Both the position numbers and the translations under genes were made by a program. A DNA stretch of 64,000 bases from Leuctra nigra. Lineage: Eukaryota > Arthropoda > Insecta > Plecoptera > Leuctridae. The notes below the pieces were generated by a model. That model saw only the letters and a list, made by a program, of their open reading frames with translations. It was not told the DNA's origin and ran no database searches. The stretch covers positions 15,218,316 to 15,282,315 of the forward strand of contig OW203768.1 of NCBI GenBank assembly GCA_934045905.1, in the 5' to 3' direction. This document shows positions 12,296-24,441 of the stretch, piece by piece; position 1 is the first letter of the stretch; each line of letters begins with the position of its first letter.

Positions 12296-13548
12296 CTGTG
12301 GCTGGGAGGGTGGGATTAAGATGCACCTTCATAATGACGCAATCAATCACCCTGGTTACCTGACGCTCTAACGTGGCGGTGGGAGAGATGCTCTCGTCTC
12401 GAGGTTTGTCTTTAGCTGGTTTGTTGTTGATGTTTCATTATTAATATTAATTGGATCTCTCGCCCGGCTTTCAGAGGTGTTGTTCCGCAATGTTGGTGTT
12501 GCATTGAATAATGTTGTGTTTATTTATTCATTTTGTATGCGCTTGGTTAAAAACATTGGTTATGGATTACCTAAAATAAATCTTGCAAGCTAAAACTAAT
12601 GTTTGAACAAGCAATGATTTGTAATGTTCGATCGCTCTAGTAATTAATTTCTGTTGAAACGTTAACCAACAAATATGTGTATTTTTAATCCCGTACATTC
12701 TTTATTATGTAATTTTTAACTATCAAACTTTTCGGGTCAAAATTCTGTAAATACTAATATCATAATTTCATTACCCATATAAAACAAACAAAACTTTTTT
12801 ATTTTTTTGTACTTGCAAAGTTATATTTTGGGTACTTCATTCCTGTTGCTCTTCTAGGTGTCATGGCTGCTAAGCATGGTACGTCTGCTATCGATGTCTT
12901 AGGGATTGCTATGTCAGCACCATCACTTATGCATCAATGTTAGGTTATGTTTGCACTTAGCTCTCTATGTGTAAGCGCAATCACTTATACATCACGGCAC
13001 TGCTAATCATACGCCATGGTCTCGGATCATCTGAGAGTTTACCACTTGCGATCGCATCGCCGGTTTTAGCTCTTTCAATAAGAAACAAGAAAGAAAAGTT
13101 GTTGGATTTTCAAATTTAATTTGTTCAACATTTATTTTAAAGGATGAACCATCGCTTTGAATGACTAGATTTATTACATGGGATAAATTAATTCAGAAAA
13201 CACTTGTTTAAACTTTAAAATATTGTTTTATAATGTAATATGTGGAGAATAATACGATATGAGATAAATAAGAAAAAATTCTATAAGTGGTTTTGACTAT
13301 TTTTGACTAAAGATTTTCAAACATTTAATTGTCATCTCAGAAATTAAGTAGGTGACCAGAGCAGTTTAAGTTCTCAAATGCATTCAATATTAGACGAAGA
13401 GAAGAATGTATCAACAGTTTTCTGTTGAAATTGTTGGTGCGTATTAAAAATAGTTTAGAATAATAGGAAAACGAATTCGTTCCCCTATAAGAGCCATGTA
13501 AAAATCTCAAACTTTGAAAACGTTTTACATAAAAGTTAGGTCGGTAAG

Positions 13549-13762
13549 GTACACTCGACAATTCATAAAACGGTATTTGAACGAAACAGATTGGCTGCTG
13601 GTCAGGTTAATTGACAATCAATCCTGTTATTATCAATGAAATCAGAGCTCACCTACTACATGTAGATGACGAGTAAGTATATACTTCATCAGATGATGCC
13701 ATCACATTTTTTTCAGACAATCCATTTCTTTCAAATACCGTTTTATGAATTGTCGAGTGTAC
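13549..13762. mobile_element. MITE, family P, copy 1
   Basis: Perfect terminal inverted repeat of about 33 bp beginning GTACACTCGACAATTCATAA. The interior includes GATTGGCTGCTGGTCAGGTT and GACAATCAATCCTGTTATTA, found inverted in the copy at 22.4-22.6 kb. Outer ends differ between copies. Superfamily not determined. Confidence 0.75.
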
Positions 13763-15262
13763 ATACATTTTTTGATCTTATATTGTAGATAATACTATTA
13801 GGAACAAATAAAATGGTTTGGAACAAATGTGTTGGTAGTTGAGCTGGCTATTCCTTAAATTCATACTGACAGTTACAAAATTAAAAAGATATTTCTGACA
13901 TTCTTAGAAAACTCTCATAAAAATGTAAACGGATCCACCTTCCACAAGATACCATAGTACATTTTGAAAATTAAAACTGTCAGACTGTCCAACTGTCAGT
14001 TCGAAATGGAATGTTTTACCCTGCGATTGTCGCGCCTCAAGTGGTAACCCTCTCAACTAACTTGGCGATTGCACTCGATCTCTTCGTATTGTAGCCATGT
14101 AGATGCATCATCCATAATGCAACACGATTCCGCTCGCTCCCCGTCAGCGATGAAATACATGTTTTATTTTCATTATCACTACATGTTTTCTTGTATCGTG
14201 TTTTGTTTTTCAGTATGAATTGGGAAGTTTTCCTGTCGAACGTTTTCATATTTTATCTAACTTTGAACGCGACCGTGTTATACTAGGCAAGTTCTAACTT
14301 CTTGTATAGATGGGTGATTACTTTTTGGGCGCAACACCAAAGAATATGTGGACGTTTTAAAGTGCCTAAATACAGAATTAAGTAGAGATAAAATTATCTT
14401 CAACTCGTCGCATACCAATTTTTTAAGAATACAAATTTCGAATAAATCGAATTTATAAGTAGTTTTGCGTATTAAAAATTGGGAGAAAATATTGAGCCTT
14501 CCAAAAATACAAACTATTGGAATAGTAAATGGTACATATAAATTTGAGTATACGTGCACAAAATATTCATTAAATCTAAAAGATCGTCACATTCAGTATT
14601 TCTGTATCACGTGCAGGGAATAAAATATACGTAAATGAGCCCATTTTTTGAGGTCTAATAGTTTTAACAGCTTTTAGTTGTGAAAAGTCTATTTTCCCTC
14701 ATCGCTGAGCTTTTTGCGATAAAGTGGACATGTTTATAAAACCTGTAAATCAGGTTACGCAAGTAATGTATCTCGTTATGTCGATTTTCTTCACTTTTAA
14801 TGCACCGTATAAAATCTACGTTCATTTTAAAGTTTGTATTGTCAGCCTAAAAAAACAATATAACAGTTTGATACTTCAAGTGTAATTCGCCCTTCAAAGC
14901 AGTTCCAACAGCAATTTTCTTTCCCCAAATCGTTTCTGGAGGTGAATTTTTCAATAATTAATTTTACTCAACTACAAAAAAAACTTACGCTCGCGTTGTT
15001 GTTTTAAATTGAAAAATAAGGTAAGGGTGTATCTCGAAAACAATTTTTCTTTGTCACTTCTTAGAACGGCAAAAGTTTTCTTGCCGTATAAACAAAGTTA
15101 TTCGTCGAATTTCGTTTCGCCTTTCATTTCACACCCCACTTACTTCTGGCAGAAGCATCTAAAAAAAAATATATATATAAAAAGCATTCGCATTCGGCTT
15201 GGTTTCGCTATTTTTATCGTATTTTGAAAGTCAATTATCATCCCGGGGGTTGCGACTGTGAG

Positions 15263-15275
15263 AGCCCTCTAGTGG
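15263..15275. promoter_or_regulatory. CTCF-like core motif, candidate
   Basis: AGCCCTCTAGTGG closely matches the common CTCF core CCCTCTAGTGG. It sits at the edge of a locally GC-richer, non-repeat stretch (15235-15620). Sequence match only. Confidence 0.25.
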
Positions 15276-16775
15276 ACTATCCAGGATTGTTCTGATTGAA
15301 TAGACGGATTGATTGATCCGGCTTCATCGGCGCGGATGACCTATTTCGCTTTCCCGTTAATCTATTGTAATATTATCAACTCGATTGAAAATCATTTCAA
15401 TTCATCCGTGGCCGAGTCGTGACAGATGAAAATGAAATTGCGAGCGTGGATTTTGTCAAGGGGTGGGGACGCGCGCGGCGTTCTGTTTTGCTCTCGGTTT
15501 GATTAGAAATGGCTGCACAACTTTCTTCTCGGGGATCAAAGAAGACGAGTTTCTTTAGATGTGTAGTTTCGCTTTGATAGTTTTTTTTTTCTGGAGACGA
15601 TGTGATTGAAGTCATGTTTGCTACACATGGGATGTGGTTTACGGATTTTTTTCGGGATTTTTCATGCCATTTTGTTTGCTGAATTATTTCTTTGGTGGCA
15701 GCAGTACATGGTATCTTTTCTTTTTGGAATCTTCAAAACTTAGACAAATATACCGCACTACTAATATGTATTCCTCAAGGGTGTAGAACAGTAAAGGGCT
15801 CAATTTTTTGGATGTTTCATTCATTTTTATAAAAGTTGTAAAAATCTACTTTAAAGTCGGTGGTTGAGCTTTTGTCATGAGAGAACTTTTGACAGCTTAA
15901 AAACTTTATTCCATCAAATTTAGCTTTATTGTTTCAATTACTCTTTTTCCCAGCGGAATGGAAAGTAAAATGTCGTACTCTGTTTTTTATTTGTGAACTA
16001 ACACAGCTTTACTTGAAGATTCTGCTAATTTCCTGCCAGAAACTGCTGCTATAATTTGCATCTAACAATGACGGTGGCGCTACATGTAATCGCGGATTAA
16101 CATTGAACCATCGGAAATCCTCACATCATCGGATTTGGTTTAAGGCGGCTACGAATACTTGGGTCGTGCGGATTAAGTCAGATTACAGAGATTACCGGCT
16201 GGTCACGAACCAAGTAAACCCATCGTTAACCCCAGTGTAATGGGGTTAAATCCATCTGACGACTTTGGCGTTTGTCAATTTCTTCTGTAACTCAACAATT
16301 GTACGAGCCGAAATCTATTGGATTATCAGTGACAGAGAGGAGCTCTACTTTATTATCTGGTCCATCAGAGAAGTGGAAGGAATCTACCTACATAAATATC
16401 TTTAAAAAAACTTTATTGTCAGAAGTTCAGAAAAATCTTTGACAACCTAAAAGCTGTTAAAACGCTTATATCCCAATAATTGGAGCCTATTTATGTAGAT
16501 TATATTCCCATTATCTCGTGGTACAGCTCTCAGGCCATAAGCTACGGCCATCGTAATGATAGGAATCGTAATCATTCACCACGCTGTTTTATTTTGAAGA
16601 AACCCTCTCTTATACGTAAGGAAGATGTCTATTATTCGTTTTATGGGTATAATTTGCGGCATTGACATCGTTGGCGACGTAAAATCAAACTGTCAATCAA
16701 TTTTTATGCATTCGTTTATGATTTGGGGAGGCAATAGGCTTTGGATAGGGGCCAGGGTTGCGTTCACCTTAAACC

Positions 16776-17758
16776 CAGTGGTGTAGTCGAGGGTATACGC
16801 GGGTATACGCCGTATATATAAAAAAAGTATTTTCACTTGAAAGTATACCCAAAAACTTAGAAGGGGTATACGCGGGTATACGCCGTATACCTAAAAAAAT
16901 AGTTTTGCTGAAGAGTGAAGATGTCAGGAAGACTTAACATTTTTGTGGTGTTTTAAGTGCCCCACACACGGTCAATCTTACTTGACGACTTGCATGACAA
17001 GCCCGGCATGACATGCTAATTTGATCGTGTGTGGAGCAGATTTGATGGCTTGTCAAGCCTGGAATTTGGCTTGAAGGAGTTCCAACAGAAACTGAAATCG
17101 AGCTTCATGCTCATGCAAGACGACAAGCAAGTTTGACGTGTGTGGAGTCATCAATCTTGCTTGAACATAAATAGCCAATCAGCATGCAGAGCCGGAGCAC
17201 GTGACCTTTCAGCTCACTCAGCTGTTTTGCTGTTTTGTAGTTGTTTGGAAGTTGCGCAATAAAGTGCGCATGACCCCAAAGGTCTGAACTGTCAAACCTA
17301 AATTGAACGTGTGTGGGCGTTGTTCAGGTTTGTCATGCCGTCATGCCGGGCTTGTCAAGTAAGTTTGTCATGCAAGATTGACCGTGTATGGGCCACTTTA
17401 CGTCTAGTTTCATTTCGTATGCAAAAAACTCAAAAAAGTTAATTTCAAAGTGTCAAAAAACCAAAAAACGCCCTGCGGGGCAAGGTGGTGCCATGCCCTC
17501 CACCACCCCAAAGTGACAAATTATAAAATATATTGAATATTTAAACAAAATACACCTCATAACGTATTAAAATTGATTTCACAGTATCTAAAAACCAAAA
17601 AACGCCCTGGGGGGAGGGGGGGGGGAGGCGCGAGGGGGGGACGCGCCCCCTCCCTTATTCCGAGGAAAATTGTTTTCCTTGCCTGGTCCCCCCCTGGCAG
17701 AAATCCTGCGGACGCCCATGGTAGCGTATACCCCAAAAGTATTATGACTACACCACTG
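16776..17758. mobile_element. Non-autonomous hAT element carrying a nested MITE
   Basis: Ends are CAGTGGTGTAGTC and GACTACACCACTG. The flanks give an 8-bp duplication, CTTAAACC (16768-16775) and CTCAAACC (17759-17766), 7 of 8 identical. The interior has two copies of a GGTATACGCGGGTATACGCC block and two copies of AAAACCAAAAAACGCCCTG followed by G-rich runs. A Harbinger-type MITE (16956-17397) splits it. ORFs over the G/C runs are low complexity. Confidence 0.85.
16956..17397. mobile_element. PIF/Harbinger-type MITE nested in hAT
   Basis: Ends AGTGCCCCACACACGGTCAA and TTGACCGTGTATGGGCCACT are inverted repeats, with a 3-bp TTA duplication on each side (16953-16955, 17398-17400), as in PIF/Harbinger. 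The interior repeats CTTGTCAAG/TGACAAGC-type and TCATGCCG words. It is younger than the hAT element that contains it. Confidence 0.75.
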
Positions 17759-18685
17759 CTCAAACCTGCCACGTCTCGACATGGTCTCGACAGACAGCGC
17801 CGAGCTTGATGAACCGAGTTGACGAGCTGAAGTTCCAGCAGTTGTTTTCAATGAGTTTAGTTTAACGACGCACTGTTATGCCGCGAGTCAGCGTGGTGAA
17901 TGATTATGATTGTGCTCGGGAGTTATGGCGCGCGGTGAGGATGGTTAAGCGGATTAATATCTCGGAATAAGCCGCCAGTGACGGGGGAAATTACTGTTTG
18001 ATGTGGTGTGGGCGTCAGCCGAGAGATTCCGAATCTTATTGTTCATTTCGTTTTTTATTGTTTTACGTTTTCAACAACCAAATGTTAAAACAATGGAAGA
18101 GCTAGAATATTGTAGATATCAGGTTTGTTGGGTTACATTTTTCGTGTAAAACCAGTATTTTGTAAAGCTCAATCGTCGAGAAACATTTTCAATGATAGCT
18201 CTGAACTCCAGTTTCTGAAAAGAAACATATCCAGACATATTCTTTTTCCTACTATGGAGTGGATTTCGACAAATTTTGTAAAATTTTGAGTTGCAGAAGT
18301 GTACTATGACGTAAAATAAATGTGGTGTTCTTATCTATTTTCAAGACTAATTTCTTCATGACCTATATTCGTCTAATTTTCATAATTTTATTTATTTTGT
18401 ATTGGCTTTTAATTTGTTTTTATTTAATTTTATACCATTTTAAGTTACAGACGTAGGAAAGAGGGTGTATTCACCAGTAGTTTGCTGCATGGACCAAATC
18501 ATCGTAATCGCTATCATCAAATCGCTATCTTGTCAATGTGTACTTGAACATGTCGCGGCTGTCGCATGAACTTAGCCACTCTCTTCTTGTTCTGTTTCTC
18601 TGTGTATGTTGCATCGCGGTGGTGCGCTCGGTTGGTCGCGTCATCATCCTGCCCCCTGCAGTCGTGGCTTCGTTCTATGTTACAG

Positions 18686-18874
18686 TGAAGTACTTGCGCG
18701 AAGTGACGCCCTACTTCCGCAAGGCGTCGATCATCAGCGAGGTCGGGTGGGAGCTGCAGCGGGGGTTCCTCTCGGGGGCGCCCCCGAGTCCGCACAGTCC
18801 GCAGAGGGCGGACACCCGCTATCTGCCGCTGCAGCTGTGCTACCTGGTCCGGAACTACAGGCACGCGGATCCAG
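18686..18874 (+). CDS. Syntrophin, exon A (PDZ end and PH1b start)
   Basis: First syntrophin exon in the window; syntrophins are membrane-associated adaptors binding dystrophin and dystrobrevin. The frame reads VKYLREVTPYFRKASII, the junction after the PDZ domain, then SEVGWELQRGF and a Ser/Pro-rich linker. It continues into YLPLQLCYLVRNYRHADP, the start of the second half of the split PH1 domain. The donor is CCAG/GTGAGT, phase 1, joining the exon at 38443 to give DP-EHRTLELHSPDG. I prefer the acceptor TTACAG at 18685 over CTGCAG at 18661, because the extra residues the latter adds do not resemble a PDZ end. The exon is far richer in GC than its surroundings. PDZ exons lie upstream of the window. 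Arrangement resembles Drosophila Syn1 and vertebrate alpha/beta syntrophins; the paralogue cannot be fixed from these exons. Confidence 0.9.
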
Positions 18875-20356
18875 GTGAGTCGACCTTCCTCAAGTTATCA
18901 GAACAGTAGACCACGTTCCTTGACTATAGTCGACGCGGGGTTGTGTTGGTCCGGGTTTGTTGCATCAGGATACATGCCGGTCCCGGGGGCCCTATTTTAG
19001 AAGTTTTCAATTCCCAAATCTGATGAAATCGATTGCATGCAAAGTTAATCCTTTTGGCCTTGACCGGCAGAATTGAATTGGGAAAACGTTGTAGAGTAGA
19101 CGTCCGGGTTTCCTTTCTCCCAATTCTCTGCAGTGGAAATTCTGAATCGAATAGAATAACAACAGTGTCTTCTGTATAAAAGAGTTACCTAACATAACCT
19201 GTAACCATTCTTTCTATTCATATAAGATAATTTTTCTCACCTATAACCTCGCCTAAGTTTCCAAATGCACGATACTGTACCTTTAGCAAATCTACGATAA
19301 TAGGAATGCAGGAATGCGCACACCTACAACTTGATAATTAAGCTGTCTGTTGAAAGAATTAAATTTTCGACTTGATGAATTTGTAAAAAAAAAAAAAGTC
19401 CCTCTTGATTGTCCTAATTTCGCTCTACCTGTTTTCACGTGTTCATCGTTCATGAATACCCTGGTATTAAAAGACACGTTGCATTATGAGTAAGTATTAA
19501 GTAAGTATGTACGAAAGTGGTCGGAAGCAGAAGTAAGACTTTAATCAGCTTTGATGTACATAAGGAAACTACCATACCATACTTACCCCTCTGCCGTTAT
19601 CTCGTAATCCTGCTCACTACACAGCGCATTCGTTTTTATGCAATCTCCTAAGTAGCCATAACCTACAAGTCTCCACTCCCAAGCTATTGTTAAGAATACA
19701 CCGTCATATATTACACTTTTTATTACTCTTTCTTAATTCGCAGTTTACAGTAGGGGTTCATTATAAGATAACCATGGCGATGGTAAATCATGCCGCGCGA
19801 CGAGCTATTTGTCACACGAGGTGGCTGTGACGTGGCAGTAATTAAAGTCGTTGCCAGCGCCTTGTGGATAGCGACACCGCCGCGTGTCTTATCTGCCCAG
19901 CGAGACGCGCACGCGTGTCACGTGACATCCTGGCCGATGACGTGGTGTTGTCGTCGGGAATCAATGGCCGGGGAGGCAGAAATCAGGGTTTCATCTAAAA
20001 AATATATATATGCACATTTAAAATATTGTGTGAAAAAAATACTAGAAATTGACAGATCATGTCAAAAACGTTCCAAAATAGTTAGGGAATTGAGTTAAAA
20101 ATTCAAAAAAAAAATCCGGGGCTATGTTCCCCGGACTTACATATTTCATAATTTTTAATTTCGTTTTATTTGAAATCATCAACAGAATACAAATATTCCA
20201 CAAGTGGGATTTAAATCATAACAAAAAAAAACTCTACTATGACTTAAGTTCAATAAAAGTTCAATAAATTTACCATATTCTTTAACCTCTTAGACCATTT
20301 TTTTTTTCAATTTAATAATTCCCCAAAATAGCTATAGACTGCAATTCAAAAAATAT

Positions 20357-20612
20357 GGGCCGTGTCAATAAATCAACTAACTTAACATTTTCTCGCGCAA
20401 TACAGCTATTTCAATAATGTATATACTTTAATGTCTAACAGATGGAGATTTTCTTATATATTTTCGTAGATATATAGCCGTTATAGTTTTCTAGCTACCA
20501 AAAATATAAGAAAGACTCCATCTGTCAGAAATTAAAGTTTTTACACGACATTGAAAGCATGACTAATGTTGCGCGAGTAAATGCTAGTTACCTGGTTTAT
20601 TGACGTGGCCCC
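20357..20612. mobile_element. Palindromic MITE, family M, copy 1
   Basis: Ends GGGCCGTGTCAATAAATC and GGTTTATTGACGTGGCCC are imperfect inverted repeats extending about 100 bp inward. Internal landmarks are CAGATGGAGATTTTCTTATA with its complement, and TTGCGCGAGTAAATG. A second copy lies at about 33446-33698. Confidence 0.75.
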
Positions 20613-21625
20613 TAAATTGAAGTAAAATGTAAGTCCCCTCCCCCTTGAATCCCATCAATTTCAGTACTCATATATTATGAAAATGCGTTTTTCTTTAAAT
20701 TACCACTAAGAATGTGAAAAATTTAATAACTACCATATTACGTATCACTAGAAAGGGGGATAGAATCTAGGCTTAACTCAAGACAAGCTATATTATTTGT
20801 AGTACGCAGTTTTTTTGGGACAAAATTCCACTTTAGAGACGAAATCACTTCTCCGTTCTAGTCTACGGGACTTCAAGATGGATTTGTGCAAAATTAAGCT
20901 GTTTAATATGTCATCTGTCCCAAGAAATAAAGCCAGCTTCCATTCCCCTTCTCTCTTGGAGCAAATTGTCGTTTAGAGTAGGCGACAGATAGGTAATTTC
21001 TGGTTCGGATTGAGTATGATGATGAGTAGGTGTAGGGGATACTGATGAAAAGGAATAGGGTGGATGTCGGGAGGGGCGATCTAATAGCGAGGGACTGTGA
21101 AGAAGATCAGTTAGAAAGGTCGGCGGAGGTAAAAGGAAATAAGTCTCAGAATGTAGAGTCCAGAATCTAGTGAGTACGAAAAATAAAATCTTTAATACTC
21201 CCTTAATACCGCAATTACGTCACATTCACAAGATCTCTATCAATATATTTCACTAGTGTTCATAAGATTGTAATGGACGGATTTTCTGTACGATCTGTTT
21301 TCTTCTTAATGGCCTGTTGAATTTCACTTTAATGTCTCGGCCTTAAAGCGTTCATTCTGAAGGTGTGACGTCATATCAAGTAAACGACCGTCAATACATT
21401 TAATTTTATTAATTAGTGAAAATCAGAAGTGCCTGGGCCTTTAATGTGTGCGTTTTGAAGGTGTGACGTCACCTTATAGATACCTTTTACATTTCTATGT
21501 ACGCAGATTCTGTAAGGTCTTGTGATTTGCCACCGCTGCATTTGAAATTGGAAGTTTCTCGACCTTTAATGCTTTGCATCTTGAAGAAGCCGCTTGATTT
21601 CGCAGGCGCCGCTTTGTAGCAGACT

Positions 21626-21645
21626 CCCCCCCCCCCCCCCCCCCC
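21626..21645. repeat. Poly-C tract (20 C)
   Basis: Uninterrupted run of 20 C (poly-G on the minus strand). Confidence 0.9.
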
Positions 21646-22392
21646 TTCGCACCAACCAATATACACCTTTCTTATTTATTTCAAGTAGCAGGGATCTTTC
21701 AACTGACAGTAATGTTAAAACAAAAATGAGAAGCCGTTACGGGGAAAATTTGATACGAAGGAAGTGTCTTCATTTTTTTTTTGAAGAATGGAAGGTGGGT
21801 TTCCTCCCTTTCAATTTAAAATAAAAGCTTTTGTTGCAGCACGGCGTAGTTTTAGTGTTCGGAAAGCTTCAGTGCGCAAAGTTATTTGCATAGTTATTCG
21901 CAATAGGAGTCTGAAATAACCTTTGATGTAGCGATATTTTTCACATCTCTGACGCTCCTATCGGACGATTCAGATTGCTTTATCGTTGTGATTCTGATTT
22001 CGTTCTTGATTTGACGTCACTATTGATGAATCAAAGCATTTACAGTAAGTAAAAACTTGATCTACTGCAAACTGACAGTAATAGGACCGAATAAGAAAAT
22101 CAAAACTAGACAAAAAGACAATTGACCACGTCTCAGTCCGGCCAGCGAATATTTTTCTGGCAAGAATTTTCAAATGTCAGGAAAAAGAATTTTGAAACTC
22201 GACTCGAATTTTAACTATCTGCTTTTGACAGATTTGAAGAACTGTCAAAAAAAGTTTGAAAATATGTAAGGCATGAGACCAAACACATTCATAAAAATCA
22301 AACAATTTCATTACCTACCAAAAAATAGTATAATCTTATAAACTTATGAAATTGGTATATTAAAATGAATATTAAACATTATGTTCTCACTT

Positions 22393-22587
22393 GGCCAAAG
22401 TAAAAACGGTATTAGAAAGAAATGGATTGGCTGATAAAGATGTGAAACATCATCCAATGTCATGATCATCCTATGCTAAAGCGTCAAATAATCTGAATAG
22501 ATGACTTGATAATAACAAGGATTGATTGTCAAGGAACCTGACCAGCAGCCAATCAGTTTCGTTCAAATACCTTTTTTACTTTGACCA
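22393..22587. mobile_element. MITE, family P, copy 2
   Basis: Contains, in inverted orientation, the interior of the copy at 13.5 kb, including TAATAACAAGGATTGATTGT and AACCTGACCAGCAGCCAATC. Terminal parts GGCCAAAGTAAAAACGGTAT and ACCTTTTTTACTTTGACC are imperfect inverted repeats. Confidence 0.7.
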
Positions 22588-22833
22588 AAAATGCATCCGA
22601 CCTACATGTCATTGCAAAGTTAACCGTGTTCAATACTTTGTCTGAAAAGAATCTCGCGTGGTCTGGAATAATGCTGGAGGGTTCTGTAATCTATGTGTTG
22701 CTTGTTTTCAAATAAAGTTTCGAACACAACTATCTTGTCTCCATTCGTCTGGGAGTTTTTGTTTGGCGCGTTTTGTTCGTAAGTGTTTTCTATTCGGCTC
22801 GTGCTCTCGTAACGTCAACTGCAGCCGGCCGCC

Positions 22834-22980
22834 ATGATGGAGAAGACATTTTCACTGCTCTGCTCTCAAGTGCTGGGTTGCCATTATTCCGCTGAATGGC
22901 TGCACCTCTTGCGGCTGCAGAGCAATGAATTAATGAGGAGGCGGCAACCGTGGCCGGGTTTAATCAAACAGCGCTGTTAA
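22834..22980 (+). CDS. Possible small ORF (48 codons), unrecognised
   Basis: A 48-residue reading frame begins MMEKTFSLLCSQVLGCHY and ends LIKQRC. Its start sits in GCCGCCATGATGG, a strong Kozak-like context, inside a GC-richer non-repeat stretch (22740-23000) of an AT-rich intron. No family is recognised, and there is no proof of transcription. The stretch could equally be a conserved enhancer or a YY1-type motif cluster (GCCGCCAT). Confidence 0.15.
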   Translation: MMEKTFSLLCSQVLGCHYSAEWLHLLRLQSNELMRRRQPWPGLIKQRC

Positions 22981-23652
22981 CTGCGTAGACAGCGAGAAAC
23001 TTCCGAGGAAAATGTTGATTCACCTTGCTCAAGTCTTAGATGGTGAGGTGAGAGGATTTTAATCTTAATTGGGATCCGTAGAGATACATCTTTAAAATAT
23101 GATTACAAAAAGTATTACATTTTAAAACGTGATTTTACTTATCTGATTTTCTAAGATGATACCTGAGATATATTGTAGTTATTGAGCTATTGAGCGAGCG
23201 ACTCCTTTCGACTCTTTTGACACGGACCTCCGATCGATGTGAAATTTTGCACACATGTAGAGTTAACCTTTTCTGTTTGCAGACCCTAATATTTTTGAAA
23301 TTCGTTTCATGGGCTAAAATTTAAATAAATATCTCCTGAAAGGTTGAAAAATGAAAATGGTCTTCGATAAATCTGATCATAACTCATATATTGTGATAAC
23401 TTATTTCATTATCAAAGCCCAACAATGTCTCTTATTTAACAAATTTGCATCCCAATCACTTAAGAACGTATGCACTTATTGACATTTTTAATAACTGTCT
23501 GAAATGAAGTATTGATATGAGTATGACTGTTTTTCCACTGCGACATGAATCTGATTTTCTTTAGGTATAAGAGTGTTTAGATGCTATATTCACGTTTCAA
23601 TGAAAAACAGATACTTTTATGTAGTTTGTATGTAGTATGATCGCTGCCTGTA

Positions 23653-23805
23653 CAGTCATAGAAATATATTCGGTAAAAGCTCCTCACACCCCCAACCACA
23701 TTCAAACAACTTTGCCAGTGTTACGGGTCGAGGAGGAGGAGTCTAAACTAACGTAAATGCATGGAAAGGGAGAAGGAGCGTTTACCGAATATATTTCCAT
23801 GGCTG
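23653..23805. mobile_element. Tc1/mariner-type MITE
   Basis: Inverted ends CAGTCATAGAAATATATTCG and CGAATATATTTCCATGGCTG are flanked by TA on both sides (23651-23652, 23806-23807). At 153 bp it is too short to encode a protein. Confidence 0.75.
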
Positions 23806-23885
23806 TAAACAGAGACAGAAGTAAGAAAGAGAATCCGAGGTGAAATTTTAAAAGTGTCTGCACTAACATCCTAACATCCAACATG

Positions 23886-24441
23886 ACGGAACAGGTTGGC
23901 TGAGTGGTTAACGCTTTTTTTGTCTGGGGCTTAACGTCGCACTGTTCTGCAGCGAGGCTAATGGCGACGGATGAATGATTATGATGATGATTGGGAGAAG
24001 ATGGTGAAGAGTGTGTAAGGATGGAAGGTGGGAAGGAGGCGGTCGTGGCCTATTAGTAGGGTACCTTCCCAGCATTTGCCTGTCGACTGAGGGAAAACCA
24101 CGAAAAACCCCAGTCAGGAAGGACGGCCGCGGGAATCGAACCCGGGCCTCCGGAATACAACTTCAGAGCGTTACCACTCACCCAACCTGTTCCGTGTGGT
24201 TAACGCTCTGAACTTGTATTCCGGAGGCCCGGGTTCATTTCCCGCGGCCGCCCTTCCTGACTGGGGTTCTTTCGTGGTATTCCCTCAGTCGACAGGCAAA
24301 TGCTGGGAAGGTACCCTACTAATAGGCCACGACTGCCTCCTTCCCACCTTCCATCCTTACCTAATCTTCACCATCATCTCCCAATCATCCTCATAATCAT
24401 TCATCCGTCGCCATTAGCCTCGCTGCAGAACAGTGCGACGT
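23886..24441 (+). mobile_element. tRNA-derived SINE, family A, split by another copy
   Basis: Plus-oriented SINE whose head (GGAACAGGTTGGCTGAGTGG onward) is interrupted by a second SINE at 23916-24195 and resumes at 24208 with CTGAACTTGTATTCCGGAGG. The B-box reads GGGTTCATTTCCCG, with a substitution. Its own target duplication is TAACATCCAACATG (23872-23885) and TAACATCCAATATG (24442-24455), 13 of 14 identical. Confidence 0.85.
23916..24195 (-). mobile_element. tRNA-derived SINE, family A, nested copy
   Basis: Full-length minus-strand SINE inserted in the head of another SINE. It starts GGAACAGGTTGGGTGAGTGG, has GGGTTCGATTCCCG as B-box, and ends GACGTTAAGCCCCAGACA followed by an A-tail of 6-7 bases. 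A perfect 12-bp target duplication GTGGTTAACGCT flanks it (23904-23915, 24196-24207). This defines the true ends of the family, about 280 bp, and retroposition by tail-primed insertion. Confidence 0.9.

Larger units (their letters stand above)
1..18685 (+). other. 3' part of a syntrophin intron
   Basis: No coding segment is visible before the exon at 18686, and the upstream PDZ exons of syntrophin are absent, so this is inferred to be one long intron that began before the window. Bases 1-2600 are AT-rich with no recognisable gene or repeat boundary; short ORFs there look random. The rest is mostly repeats: tRNA-like modules near 3 kb, a tandem repeat at 3.6-4.2 kb, hairpin elements at 5.3 and 9.5 kb, a SINE at 6.7 kb, hAT elements at 10.7 and 16.8 kb, and CpG-rich patches near 7.2 and 8.2 kb. 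I see nothing definable in 4200-5300, 13763-15230 or 17767-18660, apart from a worn SINE fragment near 17865-17950. Confidence 0.6.

Noticed and set aside
17557..17851. Overlapping ORFs on both strands near 17.6 kb
   Set aside because: They lie within the hAT element and follow its G/C runs and low-complexity repeats.
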